Under the pieces are notes generated by a model. That model was given only the letters and a program-made list of their open reading frames with translations. It did not search any database and was not told the origin of the DNA. A DNA stretch of 64,000 bases from assembly GCA_963832835.1 (NCBI GenBank), contig CAWHVD010000001.1, forward strand, positions 1,612,001 to 1,676,000, given 5' to 3'. How positions within the stretch are numbered: position 1 is the stretch's first letter; each line of letters starts with the position of its first letter. This DNA comes from CAVPKN01 sp963832835. Lineage in GTDB: Bacteria > Chlamydiota > Chlamydiia > Chlamydiales > JAAKFR01. The translations under genes and the position numbers were made by a program. Below, in pieces: positions 26,302 through 34,285 of this stretch.

Positions 26302-26367
26302 CCTTGTTTGCTAAAAGATTAATTATACTGAAAAAGAAAAAAAGTACTAGCACGTGTTTTATCTCGG

Positions 26368-27834
26368 TCATTCTGGGCAAAGAAGGACAAGGCTACGTCG
26401 CAGATCGCGCAAGGCTTTGGGATAGAAATTCTCTTTGGAGACAGCCTCTTCTGCGCATTTGAGATAACGCCAGCAATTTTTGAAGTCATGCCGCTCACCA
26501 TGCAGAACAGAGAGGTAATAGTTGGTCACAGCGTCATCAGGATCGAGAGCGTAAAAGCGGGTTAATGCGTCGATGGCTTCGCGTCCACGGTTGAGCTGCA
26601 CCCAAGTTGTCGCTAATTGATGAAGGCCATCTCGGAATTCAGGGTATTTTTTTAGAGTGAGCTCAAGTTTTTTTTGTTTTTCGATCAGTGACTGTCGAGT
26701 TTCGTCCACCATGGTAAAAACGGCCTGAATCCCATCGAGATCTACCTTTCCTGCCAGATAATCTTCGGCAATAGAGTGCATCCCTTTACCAATTTGTTTG
26801 AGAAGAGTTTCTCCCTCGTCTTTCTTGCCGGTGAAAAGGTAGCTGTAGCCGAGCAATTCTTTGACGAGAGGATCTTCAGGCATATAGGGAAGGGCTTTTT
26901 CGTAAATCTGTGCCGCTTTGAGGAACTCCCCCTTGTGGAGATAGGTGGAGGCTTGGTTGACATGGGTCATTCCCACCACCTCTTTCAGAGGGCGCTCTTG
27001 CAAAGTGGGGTTATGAAGACTTAAATAGGTTTCATCGGTCATGTGAACGCCACGGGCTGTCGTCTCGATGTTAAGGGTCTTATCCCCCATACGATATCGG
27101 ATATAGATGTGACCGGGAGGAGTGATAATTTCAAGAGGAAGATCGATCCGCTGAGCGACTGCTAAATAAAGGGCCGTTACACCTAAGCAAACCCCTAAGT
27201 GGTTATCCATGACAGAAGGTAGAAAGGTATAGAGGTCGATGTTTTCCGCATAAACTGAATGTGGTGGGAAACGGAAATGCATCTGCTCGAATATAAACCG
27301 GTTGGTCTCGTGTATCTTTTGCAAATGTGTAGCATTAGGGGGAAGCCGAGACATAATCTGCAGCGCCATCAAGTCGAGCATCGCGCAGTAGCTACGGGCC
27401 TGAAAAGCGGCTTCGGGGACATCTCCTAGTTGAGACAAAATGAGGGCCATGCCAAGGTCGATCTCTTCGGTAGGCAACGCGATTACCTCAGCTTCAGTTT
27501 GGGCCACATACCCTTTTAATTGGCGGTTTGGAAAATGTGCCCCCAGCGATTCAATGAAAATCAGCTCTTGTTCAGAAAAGGGCTCTGAGGCTCCTTTGAG
27601 GCGATTGATCAGAGAAAAAAGAGAGGGGACCACTTCTGTTGAAGAAAGATGTAAAAGCCCTACAGCTCGTTTTAATGCGCTAGGCGTCTCTTCTGCCTCA
27701 GGGTAGAGCTCGCAGAAAGCCAAAACTTCAGCGCAGGAAGATGGATCAAGACTGTTGTAGAGGGCTCGCTGAGGGCCTGACCACACTGGCAGAGCCGCTA
27801 AGAGTGCCATCAATAAATATTGCAATTGGCTCAT
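26368..27834 (-). CDS. Transglutaminase-like (SirB1-type) protein with TPR repeats
   Basis: The 488-residue protein has a short hydrophobic N-terminus (LLMALLAALPVWS), which could be a signal peptide. A SirB1/transglutaminase-core2 domain follows, with the candidate nucleophile in HLGVCLGVTALYLAVAQRIDLPLE, the histidine in PPGHIYIRYRMG and an acidic third position in LNIETT. The C-terminal half has TPR repeats (HVNQASTYLHKGEFLKAAQIYEKALPYMPEDP and RGREAIDALTRFYALDPDD). A processing or scaffolding role is possible. Substrate and biology are unknown to me. It lies 3 bases downstream of sthA, so the two are probably cotranscribed. Confidence 0.75.
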   Translation of the reverse strand: MSQLQYLLMALLAALPVWSGPQRALYNSLDPSSCAEVLAFCELYPEAEETPSALKRAVGLLHLSSTEVVPSLFSLINRLKGASEPFSEQELIFIESLGAHFPNRQLKGYVAQTEAEVIALPTEEIDLGMALILSQLGDVPEAAFQARSYCAMLDLMALQIMSRLPPNATHLQKIHETNRFIFEQMHFRFPPHSVYAENIDLYTFLPSVMDNHLGVCLGVTALYLAVAQRIDLPLEIITPPGHIYIRYRMGDKTLNIETTARGVHMTDETYLSLHNPTLQERPLKEVVGMTHVNQASTYLHKGEFLKAAQIYEKALPYMPEDPLVKELLGYSYLFTGKKDEGETLLKQIGKGMHSIAEDYLAGKVDLDGIQAVFTMVDETRQSLIEKQKKLELTLKKYPEFRDGLHQLATTWVQLNRGREAIDALTRFYALDPDDAVTNYYLSVLHGERHDFKNCWRYLKCAEEAVSKENFYPKALRDLRRSLVLLCPE

Positions 27835-27837
27835 CTC

Positions 27838-29229
27838 TTAAAGTTTGGTTACTTTGTTCAGCCCATTGAGTGCAGCGATCCGGTACCCTTCAGCAAAAGT
27901 GGGGTAGTTAAACACCTGGTCGACAAAATAGTCGAGCTTAGCTCCAAAGGACATGGCCACCTGACCAATATGGACCACTTCAGTTGCATTGCGTCCCAAG
28001 ATATGGACACCTAGGATTTGTAGTGTATGACGATCAAAAAGAATTTTAAACATACCTAAATGGCTACTCCCTGTGATATGGGAACGGGCAATCTCGTAGT
28101 AATAAGCGCGCCCCACTCCATAATCGGTCCCTTTCGTCTGCAATTCCTCCTCAGTATAGCCGCAGCAAGAGATTTCTGGAATGGTATAAATCCCAATAGG
28201 AAAAACGGTTGGGAAGTTGTGCGTTGAGGCACCAAAGGCGTGGCGTGCAGCGAGCCGCCCTTGCTCTACGCTCGTTGAAGCCAGTGCTGGAAAGCCAATC
28301 ACGTCACCCGCTGCATAGATATGCGCAATATTGGTTTGAAAGTGTTCATTGACGGGGATATATCCCCCTTCATTCAATTCAATTCCTGCGTTTTTTATCC
28401 GGAGTCCTTTCACTTGCGCTTCACGCCCTAAAGCGTAAAGTAAAACCTCCGCATTATAAATAGAGCCGTCGCTACATTCTACACGGGCCTTTTTACCAAC
28501 GCGGCAGATATGAATGGGTACCTTATGGGGAAAAAATTCGAGGCCAATATCTTGCAGTCCCACTTGAAGATGGATCCCAATCTCAGCATCCAAATTGGAA
28601 AGCAGACGCCCCCTTTTGTCCAAAACTTGCACGCGACATCCTAAAGCAGCAAAAAAACTGGCGTACTCAGTACCGATCACCCCACCACCTAAGACAAGCA
28701 TCGTTTTAGGGACCCGATCAATCGCTAAAAGGCGTGTCGAATCTAAAATGACCTCATCATCAAATGGAACATGGAGAGGATTGCGGGGCTGCGAGCCTGT
28801 GCTAATTAAAATTTTATCCGCTTCTAAGGTATAGAGAATCTTGTCCTCATCTTTTATTAAAAGATGATGCGGCGACTGAAAGCTGGCTTCACCTTGCAGG
28901 TAGTGGATGTGATTTTTTTTAAAATGTCGAAGGAGTATGGCCCGCTCCCCTTCTAAAACAGTGTTCAAACGGTAAGTCAAATCGCCAATTGTCACTTCTC
29001 TCAGGCAGCTTGCTCCATAAAAACTTCTTTCATTGTAGCGGGTCAGGTCAATGATCGCTTCGCGTAGCGCCTTGGAAGGAATCGTTCCCGAATTCAGACA
29101 GTACCCGCCGGGGACAATCTCTTTTTCGATCAAAGCAACGCTTTTCCCCAGTTTGGCAGCCTGAACCGCAGCCTTCTGCCCAGCAGGACCGCTACCAATG
29201 ACAGCAAAATCGACTTTCAAATTCTCCAC
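27838..29229 (-). CDS. sthA: Soluble pyridine nucleotide transhydrogenase
   Basis: The 463-residue flavoprotein belongs to the pyridine-nucleotide disulfide oxidoreductases but has CLNSGTIPSKALRE, with threonine in place of the second redox cysteine. That is the SthA signature and excludes lipoamide dehydrogenase. FAD-binding GSGPAG, NAD-binding LGGGVIGTEYASFFAALG and YAAGDVIGFPALAS are present, and the dimerisation domain starts near GIYTIPEISCCG. It interconverts NADPH and NADH in the cytoplasm. The GTG at 29229 is the longest start. A TTG at 29220 is an alternative that fits the predicted minus-strand promoter better. Confidence 0.9.
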   Translation of the reverse strand: MENLKVDFAVIGSGPAGQKAAVQAAKLGKSVALIEKEIVPGGYCLNSGTIPSKALREAIIDLTRYNERSFYGASCLREVTIGDLTYRLNTVLEGERAILLRHFKKNHIHYLQGEASFQSPHHLLIKDEDKILYTLEADKILISTGSQPRNPLHVPFDDEVILDSTRLLAIDRVPKTMLVLGGGVIGTEYASFFAALGCRVQVLDKRGRLLSNLDAEIGIHLQVGLQDIGLEFFPHKVPIHICRVGKKARVECSDGSIYNAEVLLYALGREAQVKGLRIKNAGIELNEGGYIPVNEHFQTNIAHIYAAGDVIGFPALASTSVEQGRLAARHAFGASTHNFPTVFPIGIYTIPEISCCGYTEEELQTKGTDYGVGRAYYYEIARSHITGSSHLGMFKILFDRHTLQILGVHILGRNATEVVHIGQVAMSFGAKLDYFVDQVFNYPTFAEGYRIAALNGLNKVTKL

Positions 29230-29269
29230 AATATACGGGCTTGCAAGATACGTGCCAAATTGATATAGT
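29230..29269. promoter_or_regulatory. Interlocked divergent promoters for sthA and rpmB
   Basis: Plus strand: TTGCAA (29241-29246), 17-base spacer, TATAGT (29264-29269), about 25 bases before rpmB. Minus strand: TTGGCA (29253-29258), 17-base spacer, TATATT (29230-29235), directly before sthA. The two promoters overlap, so transcription in one direction may compete with the other. The minus promoter leaves almost no leader for sthA. Confidence 0.5.
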
Positions 29270-29294
29270 TTCCGTTCAAAAATAGGAGATACTC

Positions 29295-29570
29295 ATGGCC
29301 AAGAAATGCCAAGTTACGGGAAGAAGACCATCTACTGGGATGACCTATACTATCCGCGGGATTGCGAAAAAAAAGAAAGGGATTGGCCTGAATATCGTCG
29401 GTAAAGACAAACGCCGTTTCCTGCCTAATATCGTCAAAAAACGATTTTGGTTTCCCGAGGAAAAACGCTTTATCACCCTAAAACTCTGTCCAGCTGCCAT
29501 GCGCACCATCGATAAGCGCGGCCTGGGAGTAATAGTGAAAGAGATGCGGGCTCAAGGTCAAAAGATCTAG
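29295..29570 (+). CDS. rpmB: 50S ribosomal protein L28
   Basis: The 91-residue protein starts MAKKCQVTGRRPSTGMTYTIRG, the usual L28 zinc-ribbon-derived N-terminus with one remaining cysteine, and continues with the basic core KKRFWFPEEKRFITLKL and VDKRG-like IDKRGLGVIV. AGGAGA at 29284 with suitable spacing and a good promoter upstream support the start. UbiD follows after 3 bases. Size matches chlamydial L28. Confidence 0.95.
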   Translation: MAKKCQVTGRRPSTGMTYTIRGIAKKKKGIGLNIVGKDKRRFLPNIVKKRFWFPEEKRFITLKLCPAAMRTIDKRGLGVIVKEMRAQGQKI

Positions 29571-29573
29571 TAG

Positions 29574-31382
29574 ATGGTAGAGCCTCTTCTCAATCTGCGC
29601 CACTTTATCAAAAGACTACGCGCTGAAAACGAGATCGTGGATGTCCATGAAGAGGTTGATCCCCATCTAGAAATTGCAGAGATTCACCGGCGCGTTGCTG
29701 CTGCAGACGGGCCGGCTCTTTTTTTTCACAGAGTTAAAAATTCCACTTTTCCCGTTGTGACCAACTTATTTGGTTCTAGACGGCGCGTCGACCTCGCTTT
29801 TCCAAACCGTCCCGAAAAAATCATCGCGAAACTCGTCGAGCTCATAACAGGTCCGTTTCCTCCTAAACCGAGTGAATTATGGCGTCAACGTGGCACTCTT
29901 AAAAATCTTCTTGCCTTAGGAACAAAAGGAACAACACATTCTCCTGTCATGGAGCGCATGCTTTGTCCTCCTGATCTAGAGATCTTGCCTATGCTCAAGA
30001 CTTGGCCTCAAGATGGTGGACACTTCATCACTCTCCCTTTGGTGTATACTGAACCCCCAGGTGGTGGACCTGCTAATCTCGGGATGTATCGCATCCAACG
30101 GTATGATAAAACCACCACTGGCCTCCATTTTCAAATCCAAAAAGGGGGTGGCTTTCACTTCAACCAAGCCGAGAAACAAAACCGTCCTCTACCCGTTCAC
30201 ATTTTCATTGGAGGAGCTCCGGCCCTTATTCTCAGCGCCATCACACCCCTTCCTGAAAACATCCCCGAGATTTTGATCGCAGGGTTGATGCAAGGGCAGA
30301 AAATTCGAGTAGCTCATACCCCTTCGACACCCTATCCTCTTCTATCTGAATGTGAGTTTGCTCTTGTAGGGGAGGCTCTACCCCACGTGCGCCGTCCTGA
30401 AGGTCCCTTTGGTGATCATTATGGGTATTATAGCTGGGCTCATGACTTCCCCGTCTTCAATTGTTCAACTCTTTACCACCGTAAAGATGCCATTTACCCA
30501 GCAACGGTAGTAGGCAAACCTTTACAAGAAGATTACTACATCGGTGACTATCTCCAAGAAATGCTCTCTCCTCTGTTTCCTGTGGTGATGCCGGGAGTCA
30601 AATCCCTCTGGAGCTATGGAGAAACAGGCTTCCACTCTTTATCGGCAGCTGTTGTGCGCGAAAGATATCACAGAGAATGTATGACCAGCGCTTTCCGCAT
30701 TCTAGGCGAAGGACAGCTTTCACTAACCAAGTTCCTTCTGCTTACAGATCAGCCTGTGAACCTACGCGATTTTCCCGAGCTGTTGACGACCATTTTGGAA
30801 AGATTCCGTCCAGAGACAGATCTGTTTATTTTCTCTAATCTTTCTCTTGATACTCTCGACTATACGGGCCCCTCTCTCAACAAAGGATCCCGAGGAGTGA
30901 TGCTGGGTATCGGCGAGAAAGTCCGTGATTTGCCTACAGAATTCCGTGGCACCCTGCCTCCGGGCATTACAGATGCTAAAGCCTTTTCGCCTGGCTGTCT
31001 TGTGTTAGAAGGAACTTTAAAAGAGACTTTAAAAGAGACTTTAAAAGAGACTAGTTCGCCCATACTTTCTCATCCCGACTTTGCCGACTGGCCGTTACTC
31101 ATTCTCGTCGACAGCCTTGAAAAAACTCTCAACAGTACAACCAGCTTTCTCTGGACTGTCTTCACTCGCTTCGAACCGGCCGCCGATATCCATTCGGCTT
31201 CCCGCATCTTCCGCAATCACGTCTGTCACGCTGGCCCCATTCTGATCGATGCCCGCATGAAGCACTCTTACCCACCAGAGCTCATTTGTGATCCAGTTAC
31301 CGCTCAAACTGTCACCCACAAGTGGAACCGCTACTTCCCCTTAGGCATGAAAATGGGCAGTAGTGATACTGCCCACCTCTGA
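29574..31382 (+). CDS. ubiD: UbiD-family prenylated-FMN decarboxylase
   Basis: The 602-residue protein is a UbiD-type decarboxylase, which uses prenylated FMN made by UbiX to remove an aromatic carboxylate during quinone synthesis. Conserved blocks include the N-terminal LRAENEIVDVHEEVDPHLE, then FHRVKNSTFPVVTNLFGSRRRV. The core has PGGGPANLGMYRIQRYD, HFNQAEKQNRPLPV, EFALVGEALPHVRRPEGPFGDHYGYYS and FPVVMPGVKSLWSYGE. Glu and Arg of the catalytic E-R-E set lie in the EGPFGDH and preceding segments. Chlamydiae make menaquinone, so that is the likely pathway. A perfect triple 12-bp repeat (31014-31049) encodes TLKE three times in the C-terminal region, probably a recent slippage insertion. Confidence 0.9.
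   Translation: MVEPLLNLRHFIKRLRAENEIVDVHEEVDPHLEIAEIHRRVAAADGPALFFHRVKNSTFPVVTNLFGSRRRVDLAFPNRPEKIIAKLVELITGPFPPKPSELWRQRGTLKNLLALGTKGTTHSPVMERMLCPPDLEILPMLKTWPQDGGHFITLPLVYTEPPGGGPANLGMYRIQRYDKTTTGLHFQIQKGGGFHFNQAEKQNRPLPVHIFIGGAPALILSAITPLPENIPEILIAGLMQGQKIRVAHTPSTPYPLLSECEFALVGEALPHVRRPEGPFGDHYGYYSWAHDFPVFNCSTLYHRKDAIYPATVVGKPLQEDYYIGDYLQEMLSPLFPVVMPGVKSLWSYGETGFHSLSAAVVRERYHRECMTSAFRILGEGQLSLTKFLLLTDQPVNLRDFPELLTTILERFRPETDLFIFSNLSLDTLDYTGPSLNKGSRGVMLGIGEKVRDLPTEFRGTLPPGITDAKAFSPGCLVLEGTLKETLKETLKETSSPILSHPDFADWPLLILVDSLEKTLNSTTSFLWTVFTRFEPAADIHSASRIFRNHVCHAGPILIDARMKHSYPPELICDPVTAQTVTHKWNRYFPLGMKMGSSDTAHL
31014..31049 (+). repeat. Three tandem 12-bp repeats inside ubiD
   Basis: ACTTTAAAAGAG occurs three times in a row without mismatch and adds a charged TLKETLKETLKE linker to the decarboxylase. 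The unit is in frame, so copy number can vary without breaking the gene. Confidence 0.9.
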
Positions 31383-31399
31383 GAAGAAAACTGTTACTG

Positions 31400-31711
31400 T
31401 TATTTCTTCCCGATTTGATCTATAAACTTACCAAGGACAAAACCACCGAAAAGTTTCAGCGCTTCTTCACCTACACTGGCTCCTGCGGCGATGCTTTCCA
31501 ATTGCTCTTCAGTCATGCTTGCCGGTTTTTGCGGCAAAACAAGAAATATTTCTTTTTCTGTGTTCTCACAAACAGTCACTTTTGTACCATGAGGTATCTC
31601 AATCCCTAATGCATGCAAGGCATCACTTGGATTGGTCAAGAGCTGCTGCTTAAATTTAGGATCGCTCCACGCCTTTGCAATCACTTTAGAACATATTTCA
31701 TGATTTTCCAT
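31400..31711 (-). CDS. NHLP-type leader peptide, possible RiPP (proteusin-like) precursor
   Basis: The 103-residue protein matches the nitrile-hydratase-alpha-like leader family: AKAWSDPKFKQQLLTNPSDAL, then GIEIPHGTKVTVCENTEKEIFLVLPQKP, ending in MTEEQLESIAAG. The leader ends at a double-small-residue site (A75-A76-G77), where peptidase-ABC exporters cut such precursors. The 26 residues after it (ASVGEEALKLFGGFVLGKFIDQIGKK) would be the core, an amphipathic helix with a GG and no Cys and few Ser/Thr. No YcaO, radical-SAM or LanM modification enzyme is visible nearby. The alternative is a stand-alone NHLP protein of other use. The good ribosome binding site GGAGG lies 8 bases before the ATG. 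Confidence 0.75.
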   Translation of the reverse strand: MENHEICSKVIAKAWSDPKFKQQLLTNPSDALHALGIEIPHGTKVTVCENTEKEIFLVLPQKPASMTEEQLESIAAGASVGEEALKLFGGFVLGKFIDQIGKK

Positions 31712-31741
31712 AAAACCCTCCTATTGCTATATATCTACTAA

Positions 31742-31902
31742 TACCATTTCCAGAAAATAAAGTCACAAATTGGCACTGTATAACACACCATTTTTGAACG
31801 ATCCTTTCTCGCTTAGGTTCAAAAACATAGGCTTCGAAATGATCATCCAAATCTGTCATGTTACCCAGTACCACTTCATGGCTTTATTTTCTGGAAATGG
31901 TA
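31742..31902 (-). mobile_element. 161-bp palindromic MITE, copy 5
   Basis: Inverted orientation. The flanks are TAA (31739-31741) on the left and TTA (31903-31905) on the right, the only copy where the duplication does not match, so one flank has mutated or two copies recombined. It lies between the small unknown gene and the NHLP-peptide gene and may have separated them from a common transcript. Confidence 0.92.
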
Positions 31903-31939
31903 TTAATTTGTAGTTTTATTTCTACGGATTGGTATTGGC

Positions 31940-32224
31940 TTATCCTTCCACCCACTTGAAGGTGGCGGGATTCATCGAAGTGAGGTAGTAAACCTCTTGA
32001 AAGGCCTGTTGGAAATCGGGATCATTTAGCACGATGGAATCTTTACCATGGTAAAGACCTCGTAAACCGTGAGGAATGGGTATGCCAAGTGTGCGCATTT
32101 CTTGTTCAAGAAACTTATTGTGAATATGGGTTCTTTCCCCATCAAACTCAATGATTGGCAGCCCGCTATCCACGTTCAGGAGTTGTTTTCTCATAATCAT
32201 CCAGGGTTCTTTGTACTTCTTCAT
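31940..32224 (-). CDS. Small hypothetical protein downstream of the PI4K-like gene
   Basis: About 94 residues if started at ATG 32224. ATGs at 32200 and 32194 are also possible and reduce the overlap with the kinase gene (stop at 32166). Recognisable segments are LLNVDSGLPIIEFDGERTHIHNKFLEQEM and IPIPHGLRGLYHGKDSIVLNDPDFQQAFQEVYYL. I do not know the family. The phrase GIPIPHG echoes GIEIPHG in the neighbouring NHLP peptide, and DPDFQQAF resembles DPKFKQQL, so the two small proteins may share ancestry. It overlaps the kinase gene and should be translated from the same mRNA. Confidence 0.6.
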   Translation of the reverse strand: MKKYKEPWMIMRKQLLNVDSGLPIIEFDGERTHIHNKFLEQEMRTLGIPIPHGLRGLYHGKDSIVLNDPDFQQAFQEVYYLTSMNPATFKWVEG

Positions 32225-33131
32225 AGACAATCCGGGAGAATATTGTCCAGTTAGGTGGATTGCGCTCTTTCAGTTTTCCTAGTAGCATTTCAAAATAGGA
32301 GGGAGTTGTATCTTTGCGCAGAAGCCCTAAGCGTTTGCGCGATAAGATATTGCCTAATTCCGATGCCGTCAACCGGCGCAGCGCTCCCATTTGAAGCAAA
32401 ACAGTTGCCACAAACAGACGGTTGGCCCGGCACTCCTCTATCCCCAACTCGTCTATCAATAAATTACGGTCACTCTGTGGATCGAGAAAGGAGATGTAGG
32501 AAAGCTCTCGATCATTAAAAGGAGTACTCGCCTGCTCCCAAGGAAGCCAATCTAAGTGGACATTGCACAAATCATGAGCAAAAATAAACCCATGATCGAT
32601 CGGAGTGAGTAGTCTGCGGCACGCTGACACTAAAATATTGGATGTATGGCGATCTTCATTCATGAGACGGATATCAAGAGAGGCTATCCTACGGACACAG
32701 GTGGCTGAAAAATGACTTAAATCAGTTCCTTGAGCTTCTACCACTGTAATTGTATCTGGCATAAAATACTGACAAGAGCCTGTCGCCTTTCCACCCCAGA
32801 GGGGGTGCTCAAGGGTTGTCACCACAGTTGGTGGAACTCCTGCAAAGCGTTCATGATCTAGCCTAAAAGCGGCAACTTCTCGAATGTAGTGATCCCGCTT
32901 AAATACCGCGATGGGCAAATGATCGCAACTTTTCAGAAAATAGGTACCGCATGCTCCATGGGGGCTCGCTTCGGGTAAAACACCTTGCGCCAAGGCCCTT
33001 TTCACCTCCCAAATCACATCGGCCATCTCTGGGGCATGCCGCAAACTGGCGAGCTGGTAAGCCTCATCGGTGACAAGCACAGAGGGCCGTTTCACAAAAA
33101 GATGCTTCACCTTTTCTGCCGTCTTACGCAT
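32166..33131 (-). CDS. PI3/PI4-kinase-fold protein resembling plant PI4K gamma
   Basis: I use ATG 33131; a GTG at 33143 is also possible. In the 321-residue protein the order of motifs is that of type II/gamma phosphatidylinositol 4-kinases. GTYFLK (62-67) is the glycine-loop strand. AVFKRD (K78) is the likely ATP lysine. REVAAFRLDHERFAGVPPTVV (84-104) follows. LDIRLMNEDRHTSNILV (152-168) holds the catalytic D160-R161-H162 and N165. TPIDHGFIF (177-185) is the metal-binding DxG-like site. No signal peptide or membrane helix is present. Such a kinase would phosphorylate phosphoinositides or proteins, most sensibly in the host cell. Delivery is unproven. HipA and other kinase folds fit worse because they lack the REVAAF..FAGVPPT block. 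Confidence 0.78.
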   Translation of the reverse strand: MRKTAEKVKHLFVKRPSVLVTDEAYQLASLRHAPEMADVIWEVKRALAQGVLPEASPHGACGTYFLKSCDHLPIAVFKRDHYIREVAAFRLDHERFAGVPPTVVTTLEHPLWGGKATGSCQYFMPDTITVVEAQGTDLSHFSATCVRRIASLDIRLMNEDRHTSNILVSACRRLLTPIDHGFIFAHDLCNVHLDWLPWEQASTPFNDRELSYISFLDPQSDRNLLIDELGIEECRANRLFVATVLLQMGALRRLTASELGNILSRKRLGLLRKDTTPSYFEMLLGKLKERNPPNWTIFSRIVYEEVQRTLDDYEKTTPERG

Positions 33132-33187
33132 ATTTGACCCCACTATGGGAGCTTAAGCTCCCCCTATCTCTATTGTGAAGGGTTTTG

Positions 33188-34285
33188 ATGAAAAAGAAAA
33201 GAGCGCGTTCTAAAAGATCTCCAGGCAAACAACGTCCGATCACAGTCATTCGCTGGTTAGCTTCCCTCGTTTGTGCCCTTTTGATTTTCTATCTCGTTGA
33301 ACAGCATGATCTCGAGGTAATTAAACCGGGCGAGCCACCTGTATTGTATGCGAATGTTTGCCATGATGATTTGGAGAAATTGTTCACACAAGCCATCCAA
33401 GGAGCTGAACAATCGGTCTTTTTGGTGATCTATTCCTTGAGTGATCAGAAGTTGATTCGGGCTCTTAACTCTCAAGCCGAGAAAGGGATAAATGTCATGG
33501 TGATGCATGATCTTTCAACCCATCAAACAGGTTTTCAAAAGCTTTCGACACACATTGAGAATGTAGGAGTCAAAAGGTCTGGCTTAATGCACCAGAAAAT
33601 TTTGGTGATTGATGAGCACAAGGTGTGGATCGGCTCCGCTAATATGACCACCGATTCGCTGAAAGTACATGATAACCTGGTCGTGGGGGTGATCGATCAT
33701 GACCTTGCTTCGGCCATTTTATACGAAAAGCCGTATGCGCTCTTAAATATTGGCGGTCAAAGAGTTGAGTATTGGGATTTTCCTAAAAAGGGGAAAGATG
33801 GGGTCGAGCGCTTAGTAGGGCTCATCGATGGTGCACAGAAAACAATCAAGGTAGCCATGTTTACATGGACTCACCCCGAACTAACCACTGCAGTGATCCG
33901 TGCTCATAGGCGTGGGGTAAATGTACAGATTGTGCACGACCATGGACAGGCCATTGGGGTATGCACTGAAACCATTAAAAGGCTTGCCCAATCGGGAATC
34001 GATGTGAGGCTGAGCTCAGGGCTTGGTCTGCTGCACCATAAGTTTGCATGGATTGACGACGAGATTCTCGTCAATGGATCGGCCAACTGGACACTGTCGG
34101 CTTTCTCACGTAATCGCGACTGTTTTCTAATCCTCCACACCCTTACGCCTATCCAAAGAGCTAAGTTGAAAGAAGTATGGGAAAGAACGTTTTTTTTAGT
34201 GAATAAAAAGCATCTCTCGATACTTGGGGAGGGGCCAGCATGCATCCGAGACAATGAGCTCAAGTCTGTCCGCATGGCTGCGTAA
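33188..34285 (+). CDS. Phospholipase D superfamily protein with two HKD motifs
   Basis: The 365-residue protein starts with a strongly basic tail (KKKRARSKRSPGKQR) and one membrane helix (about 22-40), so the catalytic part is probably periplasmic or exported. Both HKD motifs are intact: H-Q-K-I-L-V-I-D with GSANMT, and H-H-K-F-A-W-I-D with GSANWT. These form the bilobed active site that cleaves or transfers phosphodiesters. Chlamydiae carry several PLD proteins linked to lipid handling in the host. The last 90 bases run antisense into the glutamine synthetase gene, so the native C-terminus may have been shorter. Confidence 0.85.
   Translation: MKKKRARSKRSPGKQRPITVIRWLASLVCALLIFYLVEQHDLEVIKPGEPPVLYANVCHDDLEKLFTQAIQGAEQSVFLVIYSLSDQKLIRALNSQAEKGINVMVMHDLSTHQTGFQKLSTHIENVGVKRSGLMHQKILVIDEHKVWIGSANMTTDSLKVHDNLVVGVIDHDLASAILYEKPYALLNIGGQRVEYWDFPKKGKDGVERLVGLIDGAQKTIKVAMFTWTHPELTTAVIRAHRRGVNVQIVHDHGQAIGVCTETIKRLAQSGIDVRLSSGLGLLHHKFAWIDDEILVNGSANWTLSAFSRNRDCFLILHTLTPIQRAKLKEVWERTFFLVNKKHLSILGEGPACIRDNELKSVRMAA

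Noticed and set aside
27838..29229. Dihydrolipoamide dehydrogenase
   Set aside because: The second redox cysteine is replaced by threonine in the GTIPSK motif, which identifies SthA.
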